Below are positions 11,365 through 19,106 of a DNA stretch of 64,000 nt, piece by piece. Position 1 is the stretch's first letter. Every line of letters begins with the position of its first letter. The notes beneath the pieces are model-generated. The model ran no database searches. It had not been told where the DNA came from and was given only the letters and a program-made list of their open reading frames with translations. Made by a program: the position numbers and the translations under genes. This stretch comes from Bradyrhizobium nitroreducens (lineage in GTDB: Bacteria; Pseudomonadota; Alphaproteobacteria; Rhizobiales; Xanthobacteraceae): NCBI RefSeq assembly GCF_002776695.1, contig NZ_LFJC01000003.1:6110649-6174648 (forward strand), read 5' to 3'.

Positions 11365-13032
11365 ATGAAACGCAAGATCGCGGCGATCTTCGCAGCCGAT
11401 ATTGCCGGTTACTCGAGACTGGTCGCGGAAGACGAGGAGGAGACGCTGCGGCGTCTGGCCTCCTACCGCGAGGTCGTCGACGATTTCATCGCCAAGGCCA
11501 GTGGCCGCATCTTCAATACCGCAGGCGATGCCGTGCTCGCGGAATTCCCGAGCGCGGTCGATGCGGTGCGCTGCGCGATCGACATCCAGGAGAGCCTGCG
11601 TACCCGCAACATGGCCTATCCGCCGAGCCGGCAGATGTCGTTCCGCATCGGCATCACCATCGGCGACGTGGTCGAGCGCGACGGCGATCTCTTGGGCGAC
11701 GGCGTCAACATCGCAGCAAGGCTGGAGGGCCTCGCCGAGGTCGGCGGCATCTGCGTCTCCCGTGCGGTGCACGAGCAGGTCGCCAACAAGCTCTCGGTGC
11801 AATTCGCCGATATCGGTGCGCAGGAGGTGAAGAACATCCCGACGCCGGTGCATGCCTACATGGTGGCGATGCGGCGCGAGGACGGCAGCTATTCCAAGCC
11901 GCAGCTGAAGAAGGCGGCTGCGAAGGTGGCCGCCGCACCGGTGTGGATGTGGCCGCTGGTGGTGGCCGTGGTCTCGATCGTCGGCATCGTCGTCACCGGC
12001 TTCCTCTACAACACCAAGCTCAAGCAGACCGCGAGCATCGCAGCTCCGGCCGTGACGCCCAGTGCTGCGCCGAGCCCAACGCCGACTGCAATGGCCGCGT
12101 CGCCGACGCCGATGCCGACCCAAATGGCAAAGGCGCCGATGGCGCCGCCGAATGCGGGCGCCGCGATGGCGCCGATGCCATCGCCGTCGCCGTCCGCATC
12201 GCCGACATCAGGCCAGCTTTCAGCCGACAGCGTACCCTTCATCAACGAGCGCGTTCGCAGCTTCCTCGCCGGCGATTATGCGAGCTCCGGCGACTACAAG
12301 GCCTTCGCGCTCAATGTCGGCGGCTTCACCGGCTCGGCGATGAACCAGCCGAACGAGGAAGCCGCGCGCAACATGGCGATCGAGCAGTGCCAGAAGCGCG
12401 CCGACGCCGCGCAATCGCCGCGGCGATGCGAGCTCTATGCGCTCGGCAACACCGTCGTGTACGCGCATGGCAAGCCGCCGATGCCGCCGCCGCCCTACTT
12501 CCGGCATGATGCGATGATCGAGCGGGCCTTCGCATCGAAGGATTTTCCGATCGTGCGTGAGCCGCAGAAGGTCCGGCTCGAGAACATCTTCGTGCCCGCG
12601 GCGAAATCCCGCTCGGTCGCGCTCGGTCCGGGCGGACAATATTTCATGGTGCTCGGCGCCTCGTCCGCGGAGGATGCGGCGCGGCGGTCGCTGGAATCGT
12701 GCGGCGCGATCGCCGGCGTGGCGTGCCTCGTGGTTGCGATCGACGACAATTTCGTCGTGCCGATCCCGACCCTGTTCAGGATCACCGGCTTCTTCAATGC
12801 GGCGAGCAACGCCTCGATCGTGGCGGATGCGCGGGGTGAGGTGGTGCGCAAGCTCGGCGACGCCATGGGCTGGAATGCGGTCGCCGTCGGCACCGCCGGC
12901 CGGGCAGGTCTTGGCCTCAAGGCCGCCGACGAGCAGGCCGCCGTCAAGTCCGCGCTGGCCGACTGCGCCAAGCGCGACAGCGATTGCCACGTCATCGCGA
13001 TCGGCCCGTTCACGGTGGGTCCGATCAATTAG
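11365..13032 (+). CDS. Membrane class III adenylate/guanylate cyclase with Cys-repeat C-terminus
   Basis: The N-terminal class III cyclase domain (about residues 4-170) should make a cyclic nucleotide. It has FAADIAGYSRL with the metal-binding Asp, NTAGDAVLAEF with the second metal Asp, and GDGVNIAARLE with the transition-state Asn/Arg. One membrane segment at about 194-215 (WPLVVAVVSIVGIVVTGFL) is followed by a Pro/Ala/Met-rich linker to about 285 and a C-terminal region with three similar units, each of the form A..SL..C followed 6-13 residues later by C..(V/L).A(I/L): MAIEQC...RRCELYALG, RRSLESC...VACLVVAID and KSALADC...DCHVIAIG. I infer a cytoplasmic cyclase and a periplasmic disulfide-bonded sensor. 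The units recall DUF4189. The start at ATG 11365 follows ggggcagg; a GTG at 11359 is also possible. Confidence 0.85.
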   Translation: MKRKIAAIFAADIAGYSRLVAEDEEETLRRLASYREVVDDFIAKASGRIFNTAGDAVLAEFPSAVDAVRCAIDIQESLRTRNMAYPPSRQMSFRIGITIGDVVERDGDLLGDGVNIAARLEGLAEVGGICVSRAVHEQVANKLSVQFADIGAQEVKNIPTPVHAYMVAMRREDGSYSKPQLKKAAAKVAAAPVWMWPLVVAVVSIVGIVVTGFLYNTKLKQTASIAAPAVTPSAAPSPTPTAMAASPTPMPTQMAKAPMAPPNAGAAMAPMPSPSPSASPTSGQLSADSVPFINERVRSFLAGDYASSGDYKAFALNVGGFTGSAMNQPNEEAARNMAIEQCQKRADAAQSPRRCELYALGNTVVYAHGKPPMPPPPYFRHDAMIERAFASKDFPIVREPQKVRLENIFVPAAKSRSVALGPGGQYFMVLGASSAEDAARRSLESCGAIAGVACLVVAIDDNFVVPIPTLFRITGFFNAASNASIVADARGEVVRKLGDAMGWNAVAVGTAGRAGLGLKAADEQAAVKSALADCAKRDSDCHVIAIGPFTVGPIN

Positions 13033-13134
13033 AACGTTTTCGAGCGAAGTGGACACCGGTTCGCGTGAAGAAAACGCGTCAAATCAAGAATCTAGAGCTT
13101 CGGTTCTGATTCAATCAGAACCGAAAATGCTCTC
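13033..13134. repeat. Dispersed repeat of the cgttttcgagcgaagt type
   Basis: The element starts aacgttttcgagcgaagtgg right after the cyclase stop and ends ccgaaaatgctct. It includes a near-perfect hairpin, cggttctgatt with caatcagaaccg. A shorter copy lies at 50972-51015 (gcgttttcgagcgaagtcgg ... ccgaaaatgctct), also immediately after a stop codon. Copies directly after stop codons suggest that the family sits in transcript 3' ends. Confidence 0.75.
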
Positions 13135-13236
13135 GAGCCGGATGGCTTTTGATTGACTCGGTCCGGGCGATGCCAAGCATCGTCCCGCGCGCCGGGTGAG
13201 GATTCTAACCTCTGGGGGAATCCCACCGGGGAGACA

Positions 13237-13280
13237 CCCTCTCCCCACCCCTCTCCCGCAAGCGGGCGAGGGAGCGAGAG
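13237..13280. repeat. Short palindromic repeat (ctctcccgcaagcgggcgaggg)
   Basis: The stretch ccctctccccacccctctcc is followed by the hairpin cccgcaagcggg and gagggagcgagag, an imperfect inverted repeat. This is a familiar intergenic element in rhizobial genomes. It lies in the 510-bp gap between the cyclase and the next gene, together with two other repeat types. Confidence 0.6.
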
Positions 13281-13341
13281 AATGGTGCGCCCCTCACGCG
13301 CCAATCTCCGGCGAAAAATTCTCGAATGATTTCAACCCCAT

Positions 13342-13367
13342 TCTACTGTGCATGGGGTTGTTTTCGC
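13342..13367. repeat. Repeat segment shared with 48956-48981
   Basis: The 19-mer tctactgtgcatggggttg occurs here at 13342-13360 and again at 48956-48974. Each copy is followed by a variable base and then tttcgc. Here ccccat and atgggg form a small stem. Both copies lie at the edge of accessory-looking genes: the metallopeptidase pair here, and the end of the defence island at the second copy. Confidence 0.7.
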
Positions 13368-13542
13368 AGTTTCGCACTTCCAGGCCGGCAATTGCGGGGC
13401 GACCGTACGCAGGCCCTCACGGCGGAACGGACGACAAGACCTGCACCTCTGGTTGCGCGCTGCGCAATTCCAGGCTGTAATGGCTCGGCTTGTTCGCTGC
13501 GGTCCAGTCCTTGGTGAATTCCTGGTTTGTCTGGAGCTAGCC

Positions 13543-13845
13543 ATGTCAGCAGAAACAATTGTTCTCGAAATCTTGTCCTCGGACGGCCCGGCGGACGCCG
13601 AGATCAGGTCTCGCCTGACGTCGCTCACGCCCGAGCCGATTTCATTTCTGGACAAGCGCAACAACGACGGCGTCCAGTCCGTCGTGGCGATTCTACAGGC
13701 CAGCGCCCCACTGCTGACTGCGCTCGCGCCCATCATTGTCGAACTCATCAAGCAGAGGCGCCTCGCCAAGGTCAGGACGCCCCAAGGTGAGATCGCAAAT
13801 CCAACCGAGCAGCAGTTTCGTGATCTGAGCCGGGGCGGCGAGTAG
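13543..13845 (+). CDS. Small single-pass membrane protein, partner of the metallopeptidase
   Basis: A 100-residue protein, not recognised. ATG 13543 follows ggag at a sensible distance; the open frame reaches back to 13348, but that stretch lies in repeat DNA. An N-terminal half with MSAETIVLEILSSDGPAD and PEPISFLDKRNNDG is followed by one hydrophobic segment at about 50-69 (VAILQASAPLLTALAPIIVE), a basic stop-transfer (KQRRLAKVR) and a short tail. The layout of a short globular part, one hydrophobic helix and a beta-like tail resembles the EACC1-type effector-associated proteins found next to peptidases in bacterial conflict systems. That likeness is my inference and not an established match. 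Its stop is 16 bp from the next start, so the two are probably co-transcribed. Confidence 0.7.
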   Translation: MSAETIVLEILSSDGPADAEIRSRLTSLTPEPISFLDKRNNDGVQSVVAILQASAPLLTALAPIIVELIKQRRLAKVRTPQGEIANPTEQQFRDLSRGGE

Positions 13846-13861
13846 GCTCGCGAGAGGGCTT

Positions 13862-15136
13862 ATGAGCCTCGACACCGCACACCTCATGGTCTCGGCGACC
13901 CTTCCCTTCGGCGCACGCTTCGCCGAAGACAATTTCGCAGGCGATGCCCTCGTCAGGGAATTCTGCGACCTGTTGGCGAGCGAGCTGAAGGTGAGCCCCA
14001 GGATGTTCGTATCCTGGTGCTGTCCTCCGTCACCTTTCATCCTGTTGTCGGGGCCGACGACCGTTCTCGTGCGAAGCGAGCGCTTCGACACTCTGCTGGT
14101 CGAATATGTGAGGTTGAAGGCGGAGGCCGCTCAGGGCGGCCAAAGGTCGATCGAAGCGAAACTGCGGGCCGCCATCTTTCGCTGGGTCGCGGAGTTCTGC
14201 CTGGCCGACAAATTACCCGTCACGGCTCTGCATGCGGCGGTTGCGGCATATCATACGGGTGCGCGGCGCGAGTTTAGTCCCCTGCGCGACGAAAGCTTGG
14301 CGAGCGTCGACGAGGTGATGCGCGCCGCTCTTCAATGCTGCAACCTTGCGCATGAATTCGCTCACATTCATCAGGACCATATCGTCCGCGACTCGCTCTC
14401 CGCCTCGATCGATGGAATGACGATGCTGGCCCATATCGAGGGGGCACTCCGGGAAGAAGGCCATTCCTCAGCTGACATCAGCGCCATGCTGCAGCTCACG
14501 GAGCAGATTGACGCAAGGGTGTTGTTGCGCGAGGTCGATGCCGACCTGCGCGCCCTGCACGCGGTGGGGTTGTTCTTGCAGAAGACGTTCCATGTCACGC
14601 CGGTTCAGGCGGTTGAGGCGGCGACCGTTGCAATCGAGGCGCAGAGTTTCCTGAACGCGGCGCGGTTCTCGTGCTCATTGCTTCCGAAGGTCGAGGACGA
14701 CGCTGCCGACGATCAATCTGCAGTCGATGATTGGCTGAATGCCGCCCAGATTCACGTCAGAGCCAAATGCGTGATGCGGCGGGCCGGCATCTTGTTGGCG
14801 CAATGGTCCGAGCCGGACAAGCCCGTCACGGCGGACAAGGTCAATCGCTATGTCCCGCGGATTGACGCAATGTTCGCCGCCAGTGTCCCATTCCGGGTAG
14901 CCTTGGACGAAGTCTTGCACGCCGCCCTGAGCTACCTGAAATCTGCGCGTCTCCGCGAGCAGCCGGGCTCCGAGGACCGTTTCGCCGAGCTCTTAGCGGC
15001 GGCCGAAGCGCATCCGGAGCTGATGCTGGATCTCTACAAAATGATGATCGCCATAGGCTATCCGGCCCATATCCGGACCAGCACATTCCTGAGTGATCTC
15101 TATTTGGAGAGGTGCCGCGGGGGATTGCCGTGCTGA
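13862..15136 (+). CDS. Putative gluzincin metallopeptidase (HExxH / ExxAD)
   Basis: A 424-residue protein of no family that I can name. It carries the zinc-peptidase motif HEFAH (H164, E165, H168) in NLAHEFAHIHQDH and, 56 residues on, E224-V-D-A-D228, the ExxAD helix that supplies the third zinc ligand in gluzincins such as M48. Active-site spacing and order therefore fit a working protease. There is no signal peptide or clear membrane segment, so it is likely cytoplasmic. The N-terminal 130 residues are unlike known prodomains. The start at ATG 13862 follows gagaggg. It is coupled to the small membrane protein upstream and converges on the Nudix gene, leaving a 39-bp gap. A role in conflict or stress-triggered proteolysis is a guess from the pairing. 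Confidence 0.75.
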   Translation: MSLDTAHLMVSATLPFGARFAEDNFAGDALVREFCDLLASELKVSPRMFVSWCCPPSPFILLSGPTTVLVRSERFDTLLVEYVRLKAEAAQGGQRSIEAKLRAAIFRWVAEFCLADKLPVTALHAAVAAYHTGARREFSPLRDESLASVDEVMRAALQCCNLAHEFAHIHQDHIVRDSLSASIDGMTMLAHIEGALREEGHSSADISAMLQLTEQIDARVLLREVDADLRALHAVGLFLQKTFHVTPVQAVEAATVAIEAQSFLNAARFSCSLLPKVEDDAADDQSAVDDWLNAAQIHVRAKCVMRRAGILLAQWSEPDKPVTADKVNRYVPRIDAMFAASVPFRVALDEVLHAALSYLKSARLREQPGSEDRFAELLAAAEAHPELMLDLYKMMIAIGYPAHIRTSTFLSDLYLERCRGGLPC

Positions 15137-15175
15137 AGAAGATGAATTGCAGCCCAATACCGGCGCAGCGGCGCC

Positions 15176-15700
15176 TCAAACCGACGATCGCGCGAAGGCC
15201 GCAAACTCGCTTGCCACCGCGCGATAGACTTCCCGCCGGAACGGCACCACGAGGTCGGCAACACGGTCGAGGCGCTCCCAGCGCCAGGCATCGAACTCCG
15301 CGGGCTGGCCGTTTTGCGGCGTCAGCGGATCGATCTCGTCGTCCTTGCCGGTGAAGCGCAGCGCGAACCATTTCTGGCGCTGGCCGCGGAATTTTGCGAG
15401 GCGGTGCGTCTGCGGTCCGTCGTAAGGCGGGAATTCGTAAGTGAACCAGTCGGTCTCGCCGAGGAAGTTTGCGCTGACGACGTTGGTCTCCTCCCAGAGC
15501 TCGCGCATCGCCGCATCGCGCAAATTCTCGCCCTCGTCGACGCCGCCCTGCGGCATCTGCCAGTCGAGGCCGGGCAGGATGATCTCGGGCCCGTCGCCCT
15601 TGAAGCGGTGGCCGATCAGGACATGGCCATCGGCATTGAACAGCGCGATCCCGACATTGGGACGGTAGGGCTTTTCATTCGTCACGCGCAAATCTCTCAT
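15176..15700 (-). CDS. RppH-like Nudix hydrolase, second copy
   Basis: A Nudix pyrophosphohydrolase of the RppH/IalA type, which removes pyrophosphate from 5'-triphosphorylated RNA to trigger decay, or cleaves dinucleoside polyphosphates. From ATG 15700 it has 174 residues, starting MRDLRVTNEKPYRPNVGIAL. The Nudix box reads GGVDEGENLRDAAMREL followed by WEETN, with all catalytic glutamates present. RppH hallmarks include LDWQMPQGG, FRGQRQKWFALRF and the C-terminal VPFRREVY. The open frame extends to 15790, but that part is not family-like and would overlap the neighbouring gene. It is about half identical by eye to the adjacent copy, pointing to an old tandem duplication. Confidence 0.88.
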   Translation of the reverse strand: MRDLRVTNEKPYRPNVGIALFNADGHVLIGHRFKGDGPEIILPGLDWQMPQGGVDEGENLRDAAMRELWEETNVVSANFLGETDWFTYEFPPYDGPQTHRLAKFRGQRQKWFALRFTGKDDEIDPLTPQNGQPAEFDAWRWERLDRVADLVVPFRREVYRAVASEFAAFARSSV

Positions 15701-15746
15701 CGTCATTCCCGGGTGCATTAGCACCGAAGCGGGACGACAATTCGAT

Positions 15747-16253
15747 TTATTCATCCGCCAGCGCGGAAAATTCCTGCACCACGCGCTCATAGACCGGGCG
15801 CTTGAAGGGGATGATCAGCCCGGTCAGGTTCTTCATCGGTTCCCAGCGCCAGCTCACGAACTCGGCCTTGTGGCCGCCGCCGCCGGGCTTCTCGACGTTG
15901 ATCTCGCTGTCCTTGCCGGTGAAGCGCACCGCGTACCATTTCTGGCGCTGGCCGCGGTAGCGGCCCTTCCAGGCGCGTCCGGCGACCGTGCGCGGGATGT
16001 CGTAAGTGAGCCAGTCGGGGACCTCGCCGAGCCGCTCGACCGAGCGCACGCTGGTCTCCTCATAGAGCTCGCGCTTGGCGGCCTCCCAGGTGTCCTCGCC
16101 GGGATCGACGCCGCCCTGCGGCATCTGCCAGACATGGGTGTCGTCGACATGCTCGATGCCGCCAGCGCGGCGACCGATGAACACCAGTCCCTTCGTGTTG
16201 ATCAGCATCACGCCGACACAGGTCCGGTAGGGCAGATCCTCGTAACGCGCCAT
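15747..16253 (-). CDS. rppH: RNA pyrophosphohydrolase RppH (Nudix)
   Basis: A 168-residue RppH from ATG 16253 (MARYEDLPYRTCVGVMLIN), the canonical family start; the open frame to 16322 adds no family-like sequence. The Nudix box reads GGVDPGEDTWEAAKREL followed by YEETS. WQMPQGG, YRGQRQKWYAVRF and IPFKRPVYERV are typical of RppH. It lies just upstream of the second copy on the same strand and downstream of ctpA and the YibQ-like gene, the normal alphaproteobacterial order. Of the two paralogues this one looks the more standard, so it probably performs the mRNA 5'-end role. Confidence 0.92.
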   Translation of the reverse strand: MARYEDLPYRTCVGVMLINTKGLVFIGRRAGGIEHVDDTHVWQMPQGGVDPGEDTWEAAKRELYEETSVRSVERLGEVPDWLTYDIPRTVAGRAWKGRYRGQRQKWYAVRFTGKDSEINVEKPGGGGHKAEFVSWRWEPMKNLTGLIIPFKRPVYERVVQEFSALADE

Positions 16254-16331
16254 TCCGCCAGACCTCTCGCATGCTGCCGGTACGGCTTGACCGGGTCCCT
16301 GCCAGGATCCGTGCCGCACCAATTCGTTGAT

Positions 16332-17567
16332 TTAGCTGGATTTTGATTTCAGCATCGCGGTTGTCAATGGCACCAAAAGAATACCCCGGTCGCCCAATGT
16401 CTTGGTCCAGGCGCTGATGCGATCGATCGAGACGGGAAGGGCGGAGGCCGTGCCGACGGCCGCGCCGCGCTCGCGTGCCGCCGATTCGAGCTTGTTCAGG
16501 GCGCGGTCGATCTCGGTCGGGGTCGGCACCGCGTCGATCGCGATGTCGCCTCTGCCGAACGGCATCGCCGCGCTGCTTGCTGCCTGGGACGCGATGCTGC
16601 GGGGCGAGGAGCCGTCGTCGAAGAAGCCGAGGCCGCGCTTGGCCGCCTCGCGGATGATCGGCTGCATCGCCGGCTCCGTCGCGATGAAGCGCGCGCCCAT
16701 GAAATTGGTGATGCCGGCATAGCCCTGCATCCGGCTCAGATGCCAGTACAGGCGGTCCATGTTCTGGTCGGCGCTGAGCGAGGTCAGCAGCGTCTGCGGG
16801 CCCGGGTCGTTGTCGGGAAAGTCGTAGGGCTCCATCGGGATCTGCAGGAAGATCTCGTGGCGCTGCGCGCGGGCGCGCTCGGCGAGCTTGCCGGGATCGG
16901 CGCCGTAGGGCGTGAAGGCCAGCGTCACCGCCGGCGGCAGCTTCATGATGGCATCTAGGGTCTTGGCGGCGCCGACGCCGAGGCCGCCGATCACAATGGC
17001 AACCACCGGCATCTTGGCGGCCTTGGCACGGTCGGCATCCGCGGCATAGACGTTGAACGGCTTCAGGTCGCCGGCGACCACGGGGATCATGCCGTAGCGC
17101 GACTTCTCCAGCAGCTTCGGATCGATTCCGGCCATGACCGGCGGCGGGGCTGAAGCGGCCGCGGCTTCGCTCTTCTCGGCGGCATCGCCGGCGCCGATCA
17201 CCACGTCGTGGCGCGCGCCGGTCGAGCCGTCGATCATGGTGACGGTCTTCTGCTCGCCCGGCGGTTTCGGCGCGTCCTTGGTCTCGAGCTTGCTGTCCGG
17301 CTTGCTCTCGTGCTTGCCGTCCTGGCCGTGACCGGAGGCCGCGGGCTTCTCGTCGGTCGCCTTGGGATCCCGGATCGCGATCCGCGTCATCGGCTCTCCG
17401 CCGAGCGGATCCTTGTTGAAGATGGCGAAGCCGGCAAAGGTGAGCAGGAACAGGCCGAGCAGCACGGCGAGCAGCTGCATGGCCGAGAACGGCAGCCGCA
17501 GCCGGCGTTTCCGGCGCGGCTTGTCCTGTCCGAGCGGGGCGCTCAGATCATCGGCCGTTTCAGTCAT
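16332..17567 (-). CDS. Divergent polysaccharide deacetylase family protein (YibQ-like)
   Basis: A 411-residue inner-membrane-anchored periplasmic protein. A cytoplasmic basic N-terminus (KPRRKRRLRL) leads into one membrane segment at about 29-50 (MQLLAVLLGLFLLTFAGFAIF), a long charged low-complexity linker rich in Lys/Asp/Pro, and a C-terminal domain at about 180-405. The markers of this divergent NodB-like barrel are VVAIVIGGLGVGAAKT, LAFTPYG, HEIFLQIPMEP, GFFDDGSS and the final ILLVPLTT. Substrate and activity are not established for the family. It is often adjacent to ctpA and envC, which suggests a role in cell-wall turnover. A terminator separates it from ctpA. Confidence 0.9.
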   Translation of the reverse strand: MTETADDLSAPLGQDKPRRKRRLRLPFSAMQLLAVLLGLFLLTFAGFAIFNKDPLGGEPMTRIAIRDPKATDEKPAASGHGQDGKHESKPDSKLETKDAPKPPGEQKTVTMIDGSTGARHDVVIGAGDAAEKSEAAAASAPPPVMAGIDPKLLEKSRYGMIPVVAGDLKPFNVYAADADRAKAAKMPVVAIVIGGLGVGAAKTLDAIMKLPPAVTLAFTPYGADPGKLAERARAQRHEIFLQIPMEPYDFPDNDPGPQTLLTSLSADQNMDRLYWHLSRMQGYAGITNFMGARFIATEPAMQPIIREAAKRGLGFFDDGSSPRSIASQAASSAAMPFGRGDIAIDAVPTPTEIDRALNKLESAARERGAAVGTASALPVSIDRISAWTKTLGDRGILLVPLTTAMLKSKSS

Positions 17568-17670
17568 GCGCGATCCCGAATCACTCGTGCCGACGATACC
17601 ACGCCGAGGTCAAGCGGCGGCAGGCCGGGATAGGCCGGGGATGCCAGCAGGACAACGAGAGTTCCAAACG

Positions 17671-17700
17671 AAAAGGGCGGCTCCTGGAGCCGCCCTTTGT
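17671..17700 (-). terminator. Rho-independent terminator after ctpA
   Basis: The perfect stem gggcggctcc and ggagccgccc closes without an intervening loop beyond its own centre. It is flanked by aaaa on one side and tttg on the other. It sits 48 bp after the ctpA stop in the minus direction, so the rlmH-envC-ctpA transcript should end here. Confidence 0.8.
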
Positions 17701-17747
17701 GGGATCGCGTGAGACGCCGACTTCGTTGGCCGCCTTAGTTCGCGGCC

Positions 17748-19106
17748 TTAGTTCGCCGCCTTGGGCTTGTCGGTCGTGGCCTTGGTGTCGCCGCCCGGGG
17801 CGGGCGCGGCCGAGGCGCTGTTCTTGATGCCGTGGAGCAGGTCGCCGGCGAGCTTGAGCGCCTTGTCGTCCTTGGCGTCCGGCGGGACATAGGACTGCGA
17901 GCCGGTCTTCTCGTCGCCGTCGTTCTTGAGATGGCCGCGCAGCGAAGCCTCGCCCTTGGTGTCGGTGCGCGCCTTCAGCTCGTCCGGCACGTCCTGCAGC
18001 ACTTCGATGTCGGGCACGATGCCCTTGGCCTGGATCGACTTGCCCGACGGCGTGTAATAGCGCGCCGTGGTCAGGCGCAGCGCGCCGTTGCCGCTTCCGA
18101 GCGGGATGATGGTCTGCACCGAGCCCTTGCCGAACGAGCGCGTGCCGACGATGGTCGCGCGCTTGTGGTCCTGCAGCGCGCCGGCGACGATTTCCGACGC
18201 CGAGGCCGAGCCGCCATTGACCAGCACGATGACCGGCTTGCCCTTGGTGAGGTCGCCGGCATGCGCGGTGCGGCGCTGGGTCTCCTCGGCATTGCGGCCA
18301 CGGGTCGAGACGATCTCGCCCTTCTCCAGGAAGGAGTCGGAGACGGTAACCGCTTCCTCGAGCAGGCCGCCCGGGTTGTTGCGGAGGTCGATGATGTAGC
18401 CCTTGAGCTTGTCGCCGATCTGATTCGAGAGGTTGGCGACCTCGCGCTTCAGGCCTTCGGTGGTCTGCTCGTTGAAGGTGGTGATGCGGATATAGGCGAT
18501 GTCGTCCTGCTCGATGCGCGCGCGCACCGAACGGACGCGGATGTTGTCGCGCACCAGCGTGACGTCGAGCGGATTGTCCTGGCCCTTGCGGATGATCTTC
18601 AGCTTGATCTTGGTGTTGACCGGGCCGCGCATCTTCTCGACCGCCTGGTTCAGGGTCAGGCCCTGCACCGCCTCGTCGTCGAGATTGGTGATGATGTCGT
18701 TGGCCATGATGCCGGCGCGCGAGGCCGGCGTGTCGTCGATCGGCGAGACCACCTTGATCAGGCCGTCTTCCATCGTGACCTCGATGCCGAGACCGCCGAA
18801 CTCACCGCGGGTCTGCACCTGCATGTCGCGGAAGCTCTTGGCGTCCATGTAGCTCGAATGCGGATCGAGGCCGGTGAGCATGCCGCTGATCGCGGATTCG
18901 ATCAGCTTGGTGTCGTCGGGCTTCTCGACATAGTCCGAGCGCACGCGCTCGAAGACGTCGCCGAACAGATTGAGCTGGCGATAGGTGTCCGCGGTGGCGG
19001 CTCGCGCGCTGGAGCCCATGAACACCGCGCGCGGCTGGGTCACGAACAGCGTCAGCGCCGCACCGGTGGCTGCGCTGAGGAGGATTACTGAAGTCTTGCG
19101 CATCAT
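17748..19106 (-). CDS. ctpA: Carboxy-terminal processing protease CtpA (S41)
   Basis: A periplasmic serine protease that trims C-termini of envelope proteins and, in other bacteria, controls peptidoglycan hydrolases. The 452-residue protein has an N-terminal signal or anchor (VILLSAATGAALTLFV), an S41 N-domain with LDPHSSYMD, a PDZ domain at about 95-175 (GGLGIEVTMEDG), and the S41 core with DLRNNPGG, nucleophile Ser in GGSASASEIVAGA and the catalytic Lys in GTRSFGKGSVQT. A Pro/Lys/Ala-rich tail ends the protein. Its start overlaps the end of the EnvC-like gene by 4 bp, which supports joint expression and a functional link with that amidase activator. Confidence 0.95.
   Translation of the reverse strand: MMRKTSVILLSAATGAALTLFVTQPRAVFMGSSARAATADTYRQLNLFGDVFERVRSDYVEKPDDTKLIESAISGMLTGLDPHSSYMDAKSFRDMQVQTRGEFGGLGIEVTMEDGLIKVVSPIDDTPASRAGIMANDIITNLDDEAVQGLTLNQAVEKMRGPVNTKIKLKIIRKGQDNPLDVTLVRDNIRVRSVRARIEQDDIAYIRITTFNEQTTEGLKREVANLSNQIGDKLKGYIIDLRNNPGGLLEEAVTVSDSFLEKGEIVSTRGRNAEETQRRTAHAGDLTKGKPVIVLVNGGSASASEIVAGALQDHKRATIVGTRSFGKGSVQTIIPLGSGNGALRLTTARYYTPSGKSIQAKGIVPDIEVLQDVPDELKARTDTKGEASLRGHLKNDGDEKTGSQSYVPPDAKDDKALKLAGDLLHGIKNSASAAPAPGGDTKATTDKPKAAN

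Noticed and set aside
13348..13542. Extended N-terminus of the small membrane protein
   Set aside because: This part lies in repeat DNA, and ATG 13543 has its own ribosome-binding site.
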